A DNA stretch of 64,000 nt from Forficula auricularia (lineage: Eukaryota > Arthropoda > Insecta > Dermaptera > Forficulidae), in contig JALMQS010000187.1 of assembly GCA_024734495.1 (NCBI GenBank), positions 16,051,688 through 16,115,687 on the forward strand. Reading direction: 5' to 3'. Made by a program: the position numbers and the translations under genes. Under the pieces are notes generated by a model that ran no database searches, was not told the origin of the DNA, and worked only from the letters and a program-made list of their open reading frames with translations. This document shows positions 54,125-62,867 of this stretch, in pieces (within the stretch, counting starts at the first letter, position 1; every line of letters begins with the position of its first letter).

Positions 54125-54844
54125 GGTAGTTGTTTCACAATCATATGGGTTTTCTTAGGATTTTTTTGAAATTTATAGAGATAGATTATTATTTAAATAC
54201 TTCTGCATCGATTGGTGGCAAAACGAAATTTATGAACAATATAGTTCCGGAGATATTAAATTCCAAAGATAGAGTTTTTCAGACTCTTATACATTTCACT
54301 ATACGGGATATCGGAAAGTTTACATACATATTTAATTATAATTAAGAAACTCTTCTTACCATTGTTATAAAAAACTAAACCAACATTAAACAATAACTAA
54401 TACATTTTTTAACAAAATTTTAATTCATAGTTACAACACAGTTTCTGAGATAATAATGAATAAATAATGAAAAATGTATAATGAAAAATTTACACTAAAA
54501 ACAAGCTGGCAACAACGCATATATTTAACCTAAAAAGTGGATTAACTTTAGTACTTTTTTGAAGTTTTTTCGCTTCAGCCATTGTCGCAACAGCTTTTAA
54601 TCGTTTATTAAGAACTTTTTGTTTAATAAATCGACCTTTATAATGTATTTTATCTGTCATTTCTATGATAAAAATATTCAAGCTCGGACAATGTTGCCAG
54701 ATTTGTCAAACGAGCACGGGATTGGCTAGTAGTGGTACATAAACAGCAAAAAGTTTTGGGCTTATGAATTATGAATCCTTATTGTCTGTTCTATATACTT
54801 TCTAGCATTAACTTTTTTGCTAGTATTGTCGCGAAACAACTACC
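54125..54844 (-). mobile_element. TTAA-flanked element M1, copy 2, uninterrupted
   Basis: TIRs GGTAGTTGTTTC / GAAACAACTACC with TTAA at 54121-54124 and 54845-54848. 720 bp. It provides the empty site for the LINE inside copy 1 and a second version of the small ORF (minus, from about 54660). Confidence 0.85.
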
Positions 54845-55094
54845 TTAAGGAGGTTTTTTTTGCAACAATCCACACAAAAAGTTTTAGCCTCGTAACCACT
54901 CTATAAATATGAGCGGTGATAAATTTTAGTTTATGTTTTTTTAACGTGACTGTACTTTTTACATTACTATTTTCTCTTTAAGAATGGATCGTTTCCAAGC
55001 CATATGAACTTATATCCCCTCCACTAAAAATAATCGCCCAAATGTGTTTTTTTTTACTTTTTATCAAAACTATGAGGTAAATAATTTCATTTTT

Positions 55095-55680
55095 TTACTT
55101 TATCCAATGCGAAGCATGGGTAAAGTATTGTAATCGGTCTCGCGGCAAGCGCGACTTTAAAGGGTCCTCAGGTAAAGACTACGGAACCCATGGTCTCAAT
55201 TAAAGTCAAAAATTGTAGTATTCATTTAGATTGAATTTTAGCACGTGACGGTTTTGCTAAAAATTACATGGGGTCTCGTCCAGAGGCCAAAAAGTGCGAT
55301 TTTTTCAGGAAGTGCGTGCGGATGGATGGATGTTATCGTTTTTTTTCGTCCACGATTTTTTCCACACCTTTGAACCGATTGAAATGAAATTGAAAACCTA
55401 CACATTATTTTAACAAAATGAAGCGCTGATTAGTTTTTGGTACATATCTGCCCACAAACATTAGTACTTTATTTCAATACTTAATTAGTTTTTTCTAAAT
55501 ATTTTGAAAATTACTAAACCAATTTTGATGAAATTTAATATTGTAATTAAGTACCGTGAGGACCACCAAAAAGTTCATATAAAGTTTTTTTGTAAAATTA
55601 TATTTTAAAGTACTTTACCCTAGAATAAGATAGCACATTGATAAAGTTAAGCAACGATCCGTTGCAGTTTATTTTTAATT
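55095..55680 (-). repeat. Dispersed repeat R, copy 4
   Basis: TTTACTTTATCCAATGCGAA through TAATTAGTTTTTTCTAAATA, complement of 15690-16236 with an ATGGATGGATG run at 55321-55332. Together with copy 1 it defines the long form. Confidence 0.75.
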
Positions 55681-55689
55681 ACTCCGAAT

Positions 55690-56280
55690 ATATTATTCTA
55701 GCAAAAATTAGTTTTCCATCAAGATGGTGAAAGTCCTTCAATGAAAAAATAATCATCATTTTCCCACACTTTCTCAATCTTACCATATGTAAAAAAATTC
55801 ATTTTTAATTGCAATTATTTCATGTTTGGTGTGGTAAATCGTCTTCAAATTTTAACAGTGTGTTTATTATGCTCTTAATGACTTATATTCCAAGGTTCGA
55901 AGACTTCTTGAATTTTTGCATTTGTGAAAGAACTACCTTAAATTCATTATTATTAAATATCTATAGTATTTCATTTTCCAATCCAAATTAGATAAATGTG
56001 CTATATTTAATTAATATTCATCTCATCATGCTACAACCTGGATCATGTATCATGAATTTTTCGTGATCGAGTTCGCCCCCAAGGCAAAAATGATCTTGCT
56101 ACGCCTATGATGTTAGGATCCTACTGTGCTCGCGGCCGTGGCATTTTGCCCGAAATGCCACCCTATTCTTGCGCCAGTGATTTTAAGTAAACTTTTCTCA
56201 TTAATTTTGTGTGTGGTCACTGGGGGGATGATAAGATAGACTAGCTAACGGCTTTTTATTAAAATGTATTTTATTCTTTA
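55690..56280. other. AT-rich DNA upstream of exon D
   Basis: A frame at 55809-55991 has no splice sites or similarity. 56040-56150 is a GC-richer repeat-like scrap (CGCGGCCGTGGCATTTTGCC). Confidence 0.4.
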
Positions 56281-56281
56281 G

Positions 56282-56344
56282 GCAATTCCGGAGATGCATT
56301 GTGAACCACTCTGCTCCTGCTCAGCTGAGATTTCCAGCATCTTG
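56282..56344 (+). CDS. Candidate exon D of the unidentified + strand gene
   Basis: Acceptor TTTTATTCTTTAG, donor CTTG/gtaagc, 63 bp, clearly GC-richer than its surroundings. In chain phase it reads QFRRCIVNHSAPAQLRFPAS after a split codon; a second open frame has an internal ATG (MHCEPLCSCSAEISSIL), so it could instead hold a start codon with upstream exons as 5' UTR. The next exon was not found before the NSMCE1-like gene at 58637. Confidence 0.5.
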
Positions 56345-56440
56345 GTAAGCTTCTCTATATAATAATTATCTTTAAGTTAATATTTTCCAAATCTTTTTAT
56401 ATTCAACGAGCAATTCTTGTATATATATTATATATATATA

Positions 56441-56680
56441 CGCGAAAGTTAACACTTTTATCCGGTCACTGCCCTATTTTGGTGCAAATGGGACTAGACT
56501 CAGGTCAGGGGATCTATCGCTTAAATGGAAAAGGCATCTGCGAGCTTAACGCAGAAGATGTCGGATCATACCCGGCTGGGTCCTGTATCTTTTTTCAACT
56601 CTTGATTCAGTATCAAAACGAGTCTGGTCCCAATTGCACCAAAATAGGGCAGTGACCGGATAAAAGTTTTAACTTTCGCG
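56441..56680. mobile_element. TIR element with internal tRNA-Lys-like sequence
   Basis: Arms of about 60 bp begin CGCGAAAGTTAACACTTTTA and are complemented at 56620-56680. Between them GGGGATCTATCGCTTAAATG, a perfect anticodon stem-loop CTGCG-AGCTTAA-CGCAG (CTT in the anticodon position) and GGATCATACCCGG resemble a tRNA with a degenerate B box. So it is a MITE-shaped element with a tRNA-like core. Confidence 0.7.
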
Positions 56681-56799
56681 TTCATCTAGTTAACATATAA
56701 ACATTCTAAATAAAATTTATTATTGAATATCTGAACAAAATTCATCTGTTTCGATTCCCCAAAGAATCAGACAGATGGGCATTGTAGTAAATTTATATA

Positions 56800-57295
56800 T
56801 ATATATATATATTTATATATTGAATCGGTTTCTCGAAAACGTCTCTACCGATTTTGGATGAAATTCACGGGTTAGGGGCTATTTCTGTTGGCAATTCGAT
56901 CTCTCACAGTCTCATCTTCGGCTAAGTTGTTTTTGATGGGTTTTTTGTTAATTGAAATAATTATTCACATGTGGCTTATTCAATAAAATTTTATAATTAC
57001 ATTTTTATTCAATTTCCTTTTAATAAATAATTGATTTTTTAATTTTAATTCCCAAAAAATATTATTATAAATATAAATATATATTAAAAGTTAGTCAATT
57101 TAATTGATTGAGGTTTGGAGATGGAATTAAATGATGGAATTGAAATAATTATCGGAAAAGAGGTTTTTTCCTCTTATTAAAAACAAGGACTAAAAGATTA
57201 TCAAGGACAGTCGATGGTGGAGAAGTAATCTCCGGAATCGAAGCTCAAAAACAATGTAGGTATGCATAAATTCATGTAAAATAATATTGGTTTAA
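56800..57295. repeat. Repeat S (inverted) and GTCGATGGTGGAG module
   Basis: 56800-56950 is the complement of 24680-24830 (CGAAAACGTCTCTACCGATT; GATGAAATTCACGGGTTAG). 57120-57290 repeats 45420-45600. No gene. Confidence 0.6.
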
Positions 57296-57299
57296 TAAT

Positions 57300-57655
57300 A
57301 TTTATAAATAAGATATTAGATAATTTATTTAATTGATTATAAATCAAGTTTGAAATCCAATCAACTCGATGAATTGTTATTTAATTAAAAAAATAATTAT
57401 ACGGTATTTATTAATAGACCTATATACACAACATAATCCATGGGCCACTAGAAGGCTAGAAATGCAAAAAATGTATGCGAGGGTAGGTGTGACATTGGGG
57501 GTGGATCTGGGGGTGCGGTGGTGAGGGTGAGGTGCGGGGTTTCGGGGGAGGGTGCCGGCGAGGAATTAAAAATAATATTAATATATAGCTTTTAACTGAA
57601 GCAAAAAGTTAACGAGCATCGTTCGGTGGCCAGGTACTCAATTATTAAACGCGAC
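57300..57655. other. AT-rich DNA with a G-rich tract
   Basis: 57475-57560 is strongly G-rich on this strand (GGGGGTGGATCTGGGGGTGC, GGTGAGGGTGAGGTGCGGGG) and could form G-quadruplexes. No gene. Confidence 0.4.
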
Positions 57656-57663
57656 ATCAGAAT

Positions 57664-58106
57664 CAGGCGCGGATCCAGACCTCTGATTTGGGGGGGGGCG
57701 GTCGGAAACCACTGAGTTTTACTCCCCCCCCCTTAATGAAAAATGGATCCTATCTCAAACTAAATAAAAAGAGCATTATATTTTTAAATTCATTTCCCTT
57801 TTCAACATTTTTAATAGAGATGGGAAAAATCGTTCTTTTTAGGGAATAGTTCTTGTTCTTTTATAGTTCGTTCATTATATGGAACTAGTTCAGTTCAGGA
57901 GGGCCGATGTATATAAGATCTACTTTTTATCTCGAAATTGTCCAAGCGGGGGGGGGGGTCATAGACGTCCCCCATAGAACTTTATTTTCGATTTTAAAAT
58001 TTAATGTTATAAAAAAAATATTTTTAAATAAACATATAAAAAAAGTTGATCACCAATGCTATTGGGGGGGGGGGGGGCGGTCGCCCCCGACCTGGATCCG
58101 CGCATT
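57664..58106. mobile_element. hAT-type MITE with exact 8-bp TSD
   Basis: CAGGCGCGGATCCAG and CTGGATCCGCGCATT are flanked by ATCAGAAT (57656-57663, 58107-58114). The interior shares GATGTATATAAGATCTACTT, TCCAAGCGGGGGG and AGAACTTTATTTTC with 22479-22825. Confidence 0.88.
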
Positions 58107-58109
58107 ATC

Positions 58110-58636
58110 AGAATAGAATAACTTGCGCTAAAATCAAAACTTATAATGAACATTTATTTGAAATTATTTTATAATTTGTAAAATACAAAGCCTCGCTTGT
58201 TTTAAAAAATTAAATTAAATATTTTTATTTTGAGGATGGATTTAGATTTCTCTCCCTTGTACAGTTTCCTGTCCCTTCTTGCATTCGGTCTCTTTAAAAA
58301 AAATATCAACATCCTAATATTTTAAAACTTTTTTTAATAAATCATTAAATACAATAATAGTATTCACTATTCATATATTACAACTTATAAGATTATATTT
58401 TATATGATTATTATTTTTCACATGTACCCAGTAATTTAAAAAAAATAATTTAAATTTTGCAACAAAAAGAAATTCCCCTAAAAGAAAAATCCCAAATCCC
58501 CTAACTAACTTTCCGTTCTTTTATTCTCTGATTTCCCGCTTTATTGAAATGTCATCCAATGCAATTGTCAATTGCTTTTAATTTGAATGTTTTAATTTTT
58601 TTTAATACTAATTGAAAATTATTTTTACTTTTAAAT
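58110..58636. promoter_or_regulatory. Upstream region of the NSMCE1-like gene
   Basis: AT-rich DNA without repeats from about 58440. No AG acceptor lies close before the ATG at 58637, so the first coding exon probably includes 5' UTR and the promoter lies here. No specific motif is claimed. Confidence 0.3.
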
Positions 58637-58757
58637 ATGTCACCTTTTACGACTTACTCTGATATACATAAACTATTTTTACAAACAATGATGTCCCATA
58701 CAAAAATACAATCACATAAAGCTTTAAATATTCTTAAAGAAATCGTCAATTCTGAAG
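58637..58757 (+). CDS. NSMCE1: NSMCE1 (Nse1)-like, exon 1
   Basis: The ATG opens MSPFTTYSDIHKLFLQTMMS then HTKIQSHKALNILKEIVNSE, ending in phase 1 at donor GAAG/gtatta. The D-x-H-xx-FLQ-xx-MSH pattern is the N-terminal winged-helix start of Nse1, the RING-like subunit that pairs with Nse3 in the SMC5/6 complex for DNA repair. The phase fits exon 2 at 61898, giving G-N-L-E across the junction. Start chosen because the frame closes soon upstream and the family begins near here. The intron is about 3.1 kb and holds three transposed elements. Confidence 0.75.
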
Positions 58758-59230
58758 GTATTATTTTTTTAAATAAATTTTTGATTCTTTATAGTATTAA
58801 AGCATCTTTAATTTTCTTTATTATTATAATTAATTTTTATAAAATATCTTTTAATTTTTCTTAACTAAGGTAGTTTAGGCAAGACAATTTCTAGCATTGT
58901 CAATTTTTTCAAAATATTTGTTTCTCCCAAAACTGAATATTTAATTGAATGAAAATATGAATACTTTTTAAAGACTCATTATGATTTTTTATTATGACAT
59001 TGCCTTAAATAAATAATAATAAAATCAATGAGAAAATGATATTTTCTGCATTTTTGAAGCCGAACTTCTAAAACGAGAGATCCCAAAATCTAATCAGTTT
59101 TTCAGATTAAAAATATATAAATTTTGACACAAAATTGAACTTTTTACGACTTTTCGTTCATGAATTATCGTGAGTATTGGAATCTAGTCACGCAGAAAAC
59201 AAATCATGGCTGAAAATGATTTTTCTCAAT

Positions 59231-59604
59231 TTAATTTGATTTATTTTCTTACAAAGACCGACTGGTAAGCAAAATAAGTAGGTTATAACGAAAAGCAGTC
59301 CATAAATTATTTAAATTTTATTCAAATCCCGACGTTTTGAAGACTTTTTTCTCTCCTTCTTCAGGGTATTGAAGTTATTGATGGGTGAGTATAACTCGGT
59401 TCCCATTTGTCTCTCCTTTCATTGATAGCAACAATATTACAGTATTTTTCAACATTATATCATAAGTACACTGAAAGGAGAGAGAAATGGGAACCGAGCT
59501 GTACTCACCCATCAATAACTATTCAATACCCTGAAGGAGAGAAAAAGTCTCTGAGACGTCGGAATTTGAATAAAATTTAAATAATTTATGGTCTGCTTTT
59601 CATT
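59231..59604. mobile_element. Family D palindrome, exact 12-bp TSD, both ribozymes decayed
   Basis: ATTTTTCTCAAT stands at 59219-59230 and 59605-59616. The left arm is minus (core 59331-59364: CTGAAGA intact but GAAAC is AAAAC), the right arm plus (59531 on: CTGAAGG..., GAGAC). Arms share GGGAACCGAG-TACTCACCC with 44965-45000. It sits in the intron of the NSMCE1-like gene. Confidence 0.85.
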
Positions 59605-59904
59605 ATTTTTCTCAATGTTTCAGACATTTTTAAGCACAATGAACAAAACAAATTTTTGGAGTGAATTTAATACTATTATGGTCTAGCACTATGATGATTC
59701 TATCTCAGAGAAAATTATTAAGGAAATCTTAACAGATACTGACAGTTTCAATCCTTTAACTACAGACTCAATGGCTATTATACTTTGAATTTAAAATTTA
59801 CTTTCTTTTAACATTTGATCATGAAATATATATATGTTTAAATAAAAATTTAAATATATACTCCCTTGATCAAAAAGTTCCCGGAATTTATTCAGAAAAT
59901 TAAA

Positions 59905-60750
59905 AATACAAGTTTATTCATCTAAATCTATGTTATCCCCTTCAAAGTAATCCCCATCGACTGCAACACTCTTATGCCAGCGCTTGATCTAATCCTCGAA
60001 ACATTTTTTATATTCGGTTTTCGGAATGTCCATCAGTGCTTTCTGCGATTTTTTCATTACTTCTTCTCGACTGCTGAAACGCTTTCCCCGTAATGGTTTT
60101 TTAACTCGATTGAACAGAAAGAAGTCACAGGGAGCCAAATCAGGTGAATTCGGTGGCTGTTGGATGGTATTTGTTGCATTTTTCGTCAAAAAATTTCGAA
60201 TAATGATGGCACTGTGCGACGGTACGTTATCATGGAGCAAAATCCACGAGTTTTCTGTCCACAATTCTGGTCTCTTTCGGCGAATTGCTTCACGCAAACG
60301 TCTCATAACGCCCAAATAATACTCTTTGTTTACTGTCTGGTCTACTGGCAAAAATTCATGATGCACTACACCGTTGTAATCCATGAAAAGCGTGAGCATT
60401 GCATTCTTTTTTGACTGAAAACGGCGAGATTTTTTGGTCTCGGCTCATTTGGTGAACGCCATTCACTTGCCTGATGTCTGGATTGCGTGTCGTACTCATA
60501 AACTCACGTCTCGTCTCCGGTAATGATCCTTTTGATGAATGTGGGATCGGATTCAGCCTCGCAAATCATGTCTTTTGCGACGTTAACACAGTCTCTTTTT
60601 TGCATGAAATTGAGGTCTTTTGGCTCAAACTTTGCTGCTACACTACTTTTACTTCCTCTAAATGATCAAGTTTGGTCATCTTTCTAGTAGCATCGGCAGC
60701 ATTATGAATAACGCTATCGCGCACCAGTCCGAAGACCTCACTAAATCATT

Positions 60751-60785
<35 letters not shown>

Positions 60786-61117
60786 ACAGAAACCCAAATC
60801 ATAAACCAAAATGTCTTGGACGGATCCATGGGCAATGTTCAAGCCCTCCGCTATCTCTCTGATCGTTAATTTGCGGTTATTGACTAACATTTCTTTTACT
60901 TTATCAATGTTTTCGATGTCGATGGTCTGCCACTGCGTTCATCATCTTCGATTGACTCATGACCACTTTTGAACCGCTCGTGCCTCTGGTAAACGACCGT
61001 TTTCTTTAGAGAATCATTGCCGAAACACTTTTCCAACATTTCCAACGTTTGCGCACCATTAAATCCGTTTTTTACGCAAAATTTAATACAAGTTCCTTGT
61101 TGCAAATTTAAATCCAT
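59905..61117 (-). pseudogene. Mariner transposase pseudogene (DD34D)
   Basis: Start ATG at 61117 (MDLNLQQGTCIKFCVKNGF). The N-terminal helix-turn-helix region continues through TVVYQRHERFKSGHESI and the linker SGRPSTSK, then a frameshift near 60905. Next, VKEMLVNNRKLTIREIAEGL runs to DLGFC, where 18S sequence intervenes; it resumes as VAAKFEPKDLNFMQKR. First Asp in ITGDE followed by TGA for Trp; second in LLHDNVPSHSA; third in SPDLAPCDFFLF, 34 residues apart. A TAG replaces Trp near the C-terminus (KKCFED-stop). Inactive. Confidence 0.92.
60645..60790 (-). rRNA. 18S rRNA 3'-end fragment inserted in mariner
   Basis: The minus strand reads CTTTGTACACACCGCCCGTC then GCTACTACCGATTGAATGAT, TTAGTGAGGTCTTCGGACTG and, after a variable stretch, GATGACCAAACTTGATCATT then TAGAGGAAGTAAAAGT. 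This is the universal 3' part of eukaryotic small-subunit rRNA (decoding region, helix 44). It is co-linear and ends before GTAACAAGG. It is a fragment, not a working gene, and splits the transposase frame cleanly between Cys and the R/V-A-A-K codons. Confidence 0.93.
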
Positions 61118-61487
61118 TTCTAAAATTGTAAAAAATCGCCAACACACACAGAGATAGATGTACTCTTGGCTACGTAACTTTTGCAAATGTCAAGCTATGG
61201 CGCTAAAATTAGAGGGAATGCCAACAACAGATGTACCAATTTAACAAAAAAAAAACAGGACTCAAATCGGAACGATGGGAGCGCCACACGGGGGGGGGGT
61301 TATTCCGGGAACTTTTTGATCAAGGTAGTATTTAAAAATTGTTTGCCCCCCCCCCCCCCATACATACACACAGAAAATGTTAAAATGCCACTCCTGTTTA
61401 AATTGGCCAGTTTGTTCTTGTTGGTGCTTTTTGAATATACCAAGGCGTCCAAGGCCATTAGCATTTATTAATTAATCCTCAAATAAA

Positions 61488-61617
61488 TTTAAGGTGATAA
61501 TAAAAGAGTCTGTCTTCTGCTGGAATAATAAATATATTTATAACACACTCTTTTATTGTCTCCTTTAATTTATAAAAATTCTGCTACTCTCGGCAAAAAG
61601 AAACTTTCAATTTAATG
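61488..61617 (+). mobile_element. Family A element, 130 bp, ribozyme deleted, 10-bp TSD
   Basis: CTCAAATAAA stands at 61478-61487 and 61618-61627. GATAATAAAAGAGTCTGTCT, ACACTCTTTTATTGTCTCCT and the tail TTCTGCTACTCTCGGCAAAA remain; the central ribozyme is missing. It lies in the same NSMCE1-like intron. Confidence 0.85.
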
Positions 61618-61897
61618 CTCAAATAAAATCCAAGTATAATTTTTATAATTAAAGTGAAGTTGAAGACAAAGAAAGCCTTCAATACTATTATTTCAAATAA
61701 ATAAAATATATAGGTATACATATACATCTATGTGTATATATTTATTTACACTCCTGGATTTTTCTTATAAATTCAATAACTCTGTTAGCTTCGGCAAAAC
61801 CCTTCATATTTGATTATTTATTATCCCTATTAAGGGTATATGTTACATGTTCCGATAAAAATACCCAATAAAGCTGTTTATAATCTTTATTTTACAG

Positions 61898-62054
61898 GAA
61901 ATCTAGAAGTAAATAAAAATGATATGAATACAATTATTCTACTTATAAATAAACATATATCGGACTTCTATCTAACAATAAAAGAAATGCACTGCGAAAT
62001 AAAAGATAGGGATTATTTGGTTCTAATTTGTACAGTTGGAAATTTAATTACACG
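61898..62054 (+). CDS. NSMCE1: NSMCE1 (Nse1)-like, exon 2
   Basis: Acceptor TAATCTTTATTTTACAG, donor ACACG/gtaatt, 157 bp. It reads NLEVNKNDMNTIILLINKHI, then SDFYLTIKEMHCEIKDRDYL and VLICTVGNLITR. The pattern (acidic start, I-N-xx-I/L, L-x-I-K-x-...-E, then Y-x-L-I/V-N-L) aligns with the second quarter of Nse1, after the segment in exon 1. The next exon, expected to continue the winged-helix region and end in a RING-like domain, was not recognised downstream; the tract after 62084 quickly meets a stop. Confidence 0.72.
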
Positions 62055-62059
62055 GTAAT

Positions 62060-62860
62060 TTATATTTGCTTATATATTTCCAGCACCTACTTCCAAAGCT
62101 GTGTTTTACTATTAAGATTTCAATACTAATTTAACACTTGTTGAAAAAAAGTTAAATTATTCTTTTAAAGCAGCCTTCTTAAATTTCGTTCATTCGTGAC
62201 TCCATTTTAAGTTAGGAATTTTTATCAACCCTAGATTATATATATGCAATATATATGCAATTTTTACTATTAAATTATAAATAAATTTATTTTAAAGTAT
62301 ATCTTTCTTAAACATATATTATTTTTATCATTTATTAAAACCAAATGATTACAATTATTAAATCTAAACTTTAATGAGATGGATGTGCTTGTTTTTAATT
62401 GGATAATGAACCAATTCTTGGGTAAATATTTGTTAGTGCAGGGACTTAGAACATCTTGATCATTTCTCAAATATGATGGGTATTTTGATTTTATAATCGT
62501 TAATGCTGAAAACATCCTTTACAGAAAATGTAGAACAAAATGGCAAAAGTTATATTAAGGGCCACTTCAGAAATTGTTGGAAATTCTGCTGTAATCCCAT
62601 ATCGAAATTCATTCAAAGATCTCGAATTGACGACGCTTGGGAGAATTAATAAATTTGAACTCTATCCGATTTAGACCAAATTTGCACAGCACTCTATGAA
62701 TTATATTTTGTTTATTAGGCCTCCGAGGTGCTGGCTGCCTCTTCCAAAGATAAGATAGATATGTACATATTTACAAGCAAATTTACACTTTCAGCATCAG
62801 AACAAATAACTAAAATTCAGAGCGGGTGGCTGAGCGAGCCAGGATAAATCCTGACTCACA
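62060..62860. other. AT-rich intron-like DNA; one unassigned minus-strand frame
   Basis: The minus frame 62270-62515 (MFSALTIIKSKYPSYLRNDQ...) has no recognised family and no splice support. No repeat partner was seen. Confidence 0.35.
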
Positions 62861-62867
62861 TTTCACT

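Larger units (their letters stand above)
59859..61330 (-). mobile_element. mariner transposon interrupted by 18S rRNA fragment
   Basis: TIRs CCTTGATCAAAAAGTTCCCG (left, about 59863) and CGGGAACTTTTTGATCAAGG (right, ending 61325), ending at TA. The length of about 1470 bp equals a usual 1.3-kb mariner plus the 145-bp insert at 60645-60790. It lies in the intron of the NSMCE1-like gene, opposite strand. Confidence 0.9.

Noticed and set aside
60645..60790. Active rRNA gene
   Set aside because: Only about 145 bp of 18S 3' end within a dead transposase; no flanking ITS or rest of 18S.
62084..62160. Exon 3 of the NSMCE1-like gene
   Set aside because: It would need a 29-bp intron and contains an in-frame TAA; the similarity (DF...L-L-EKK) is too weak.
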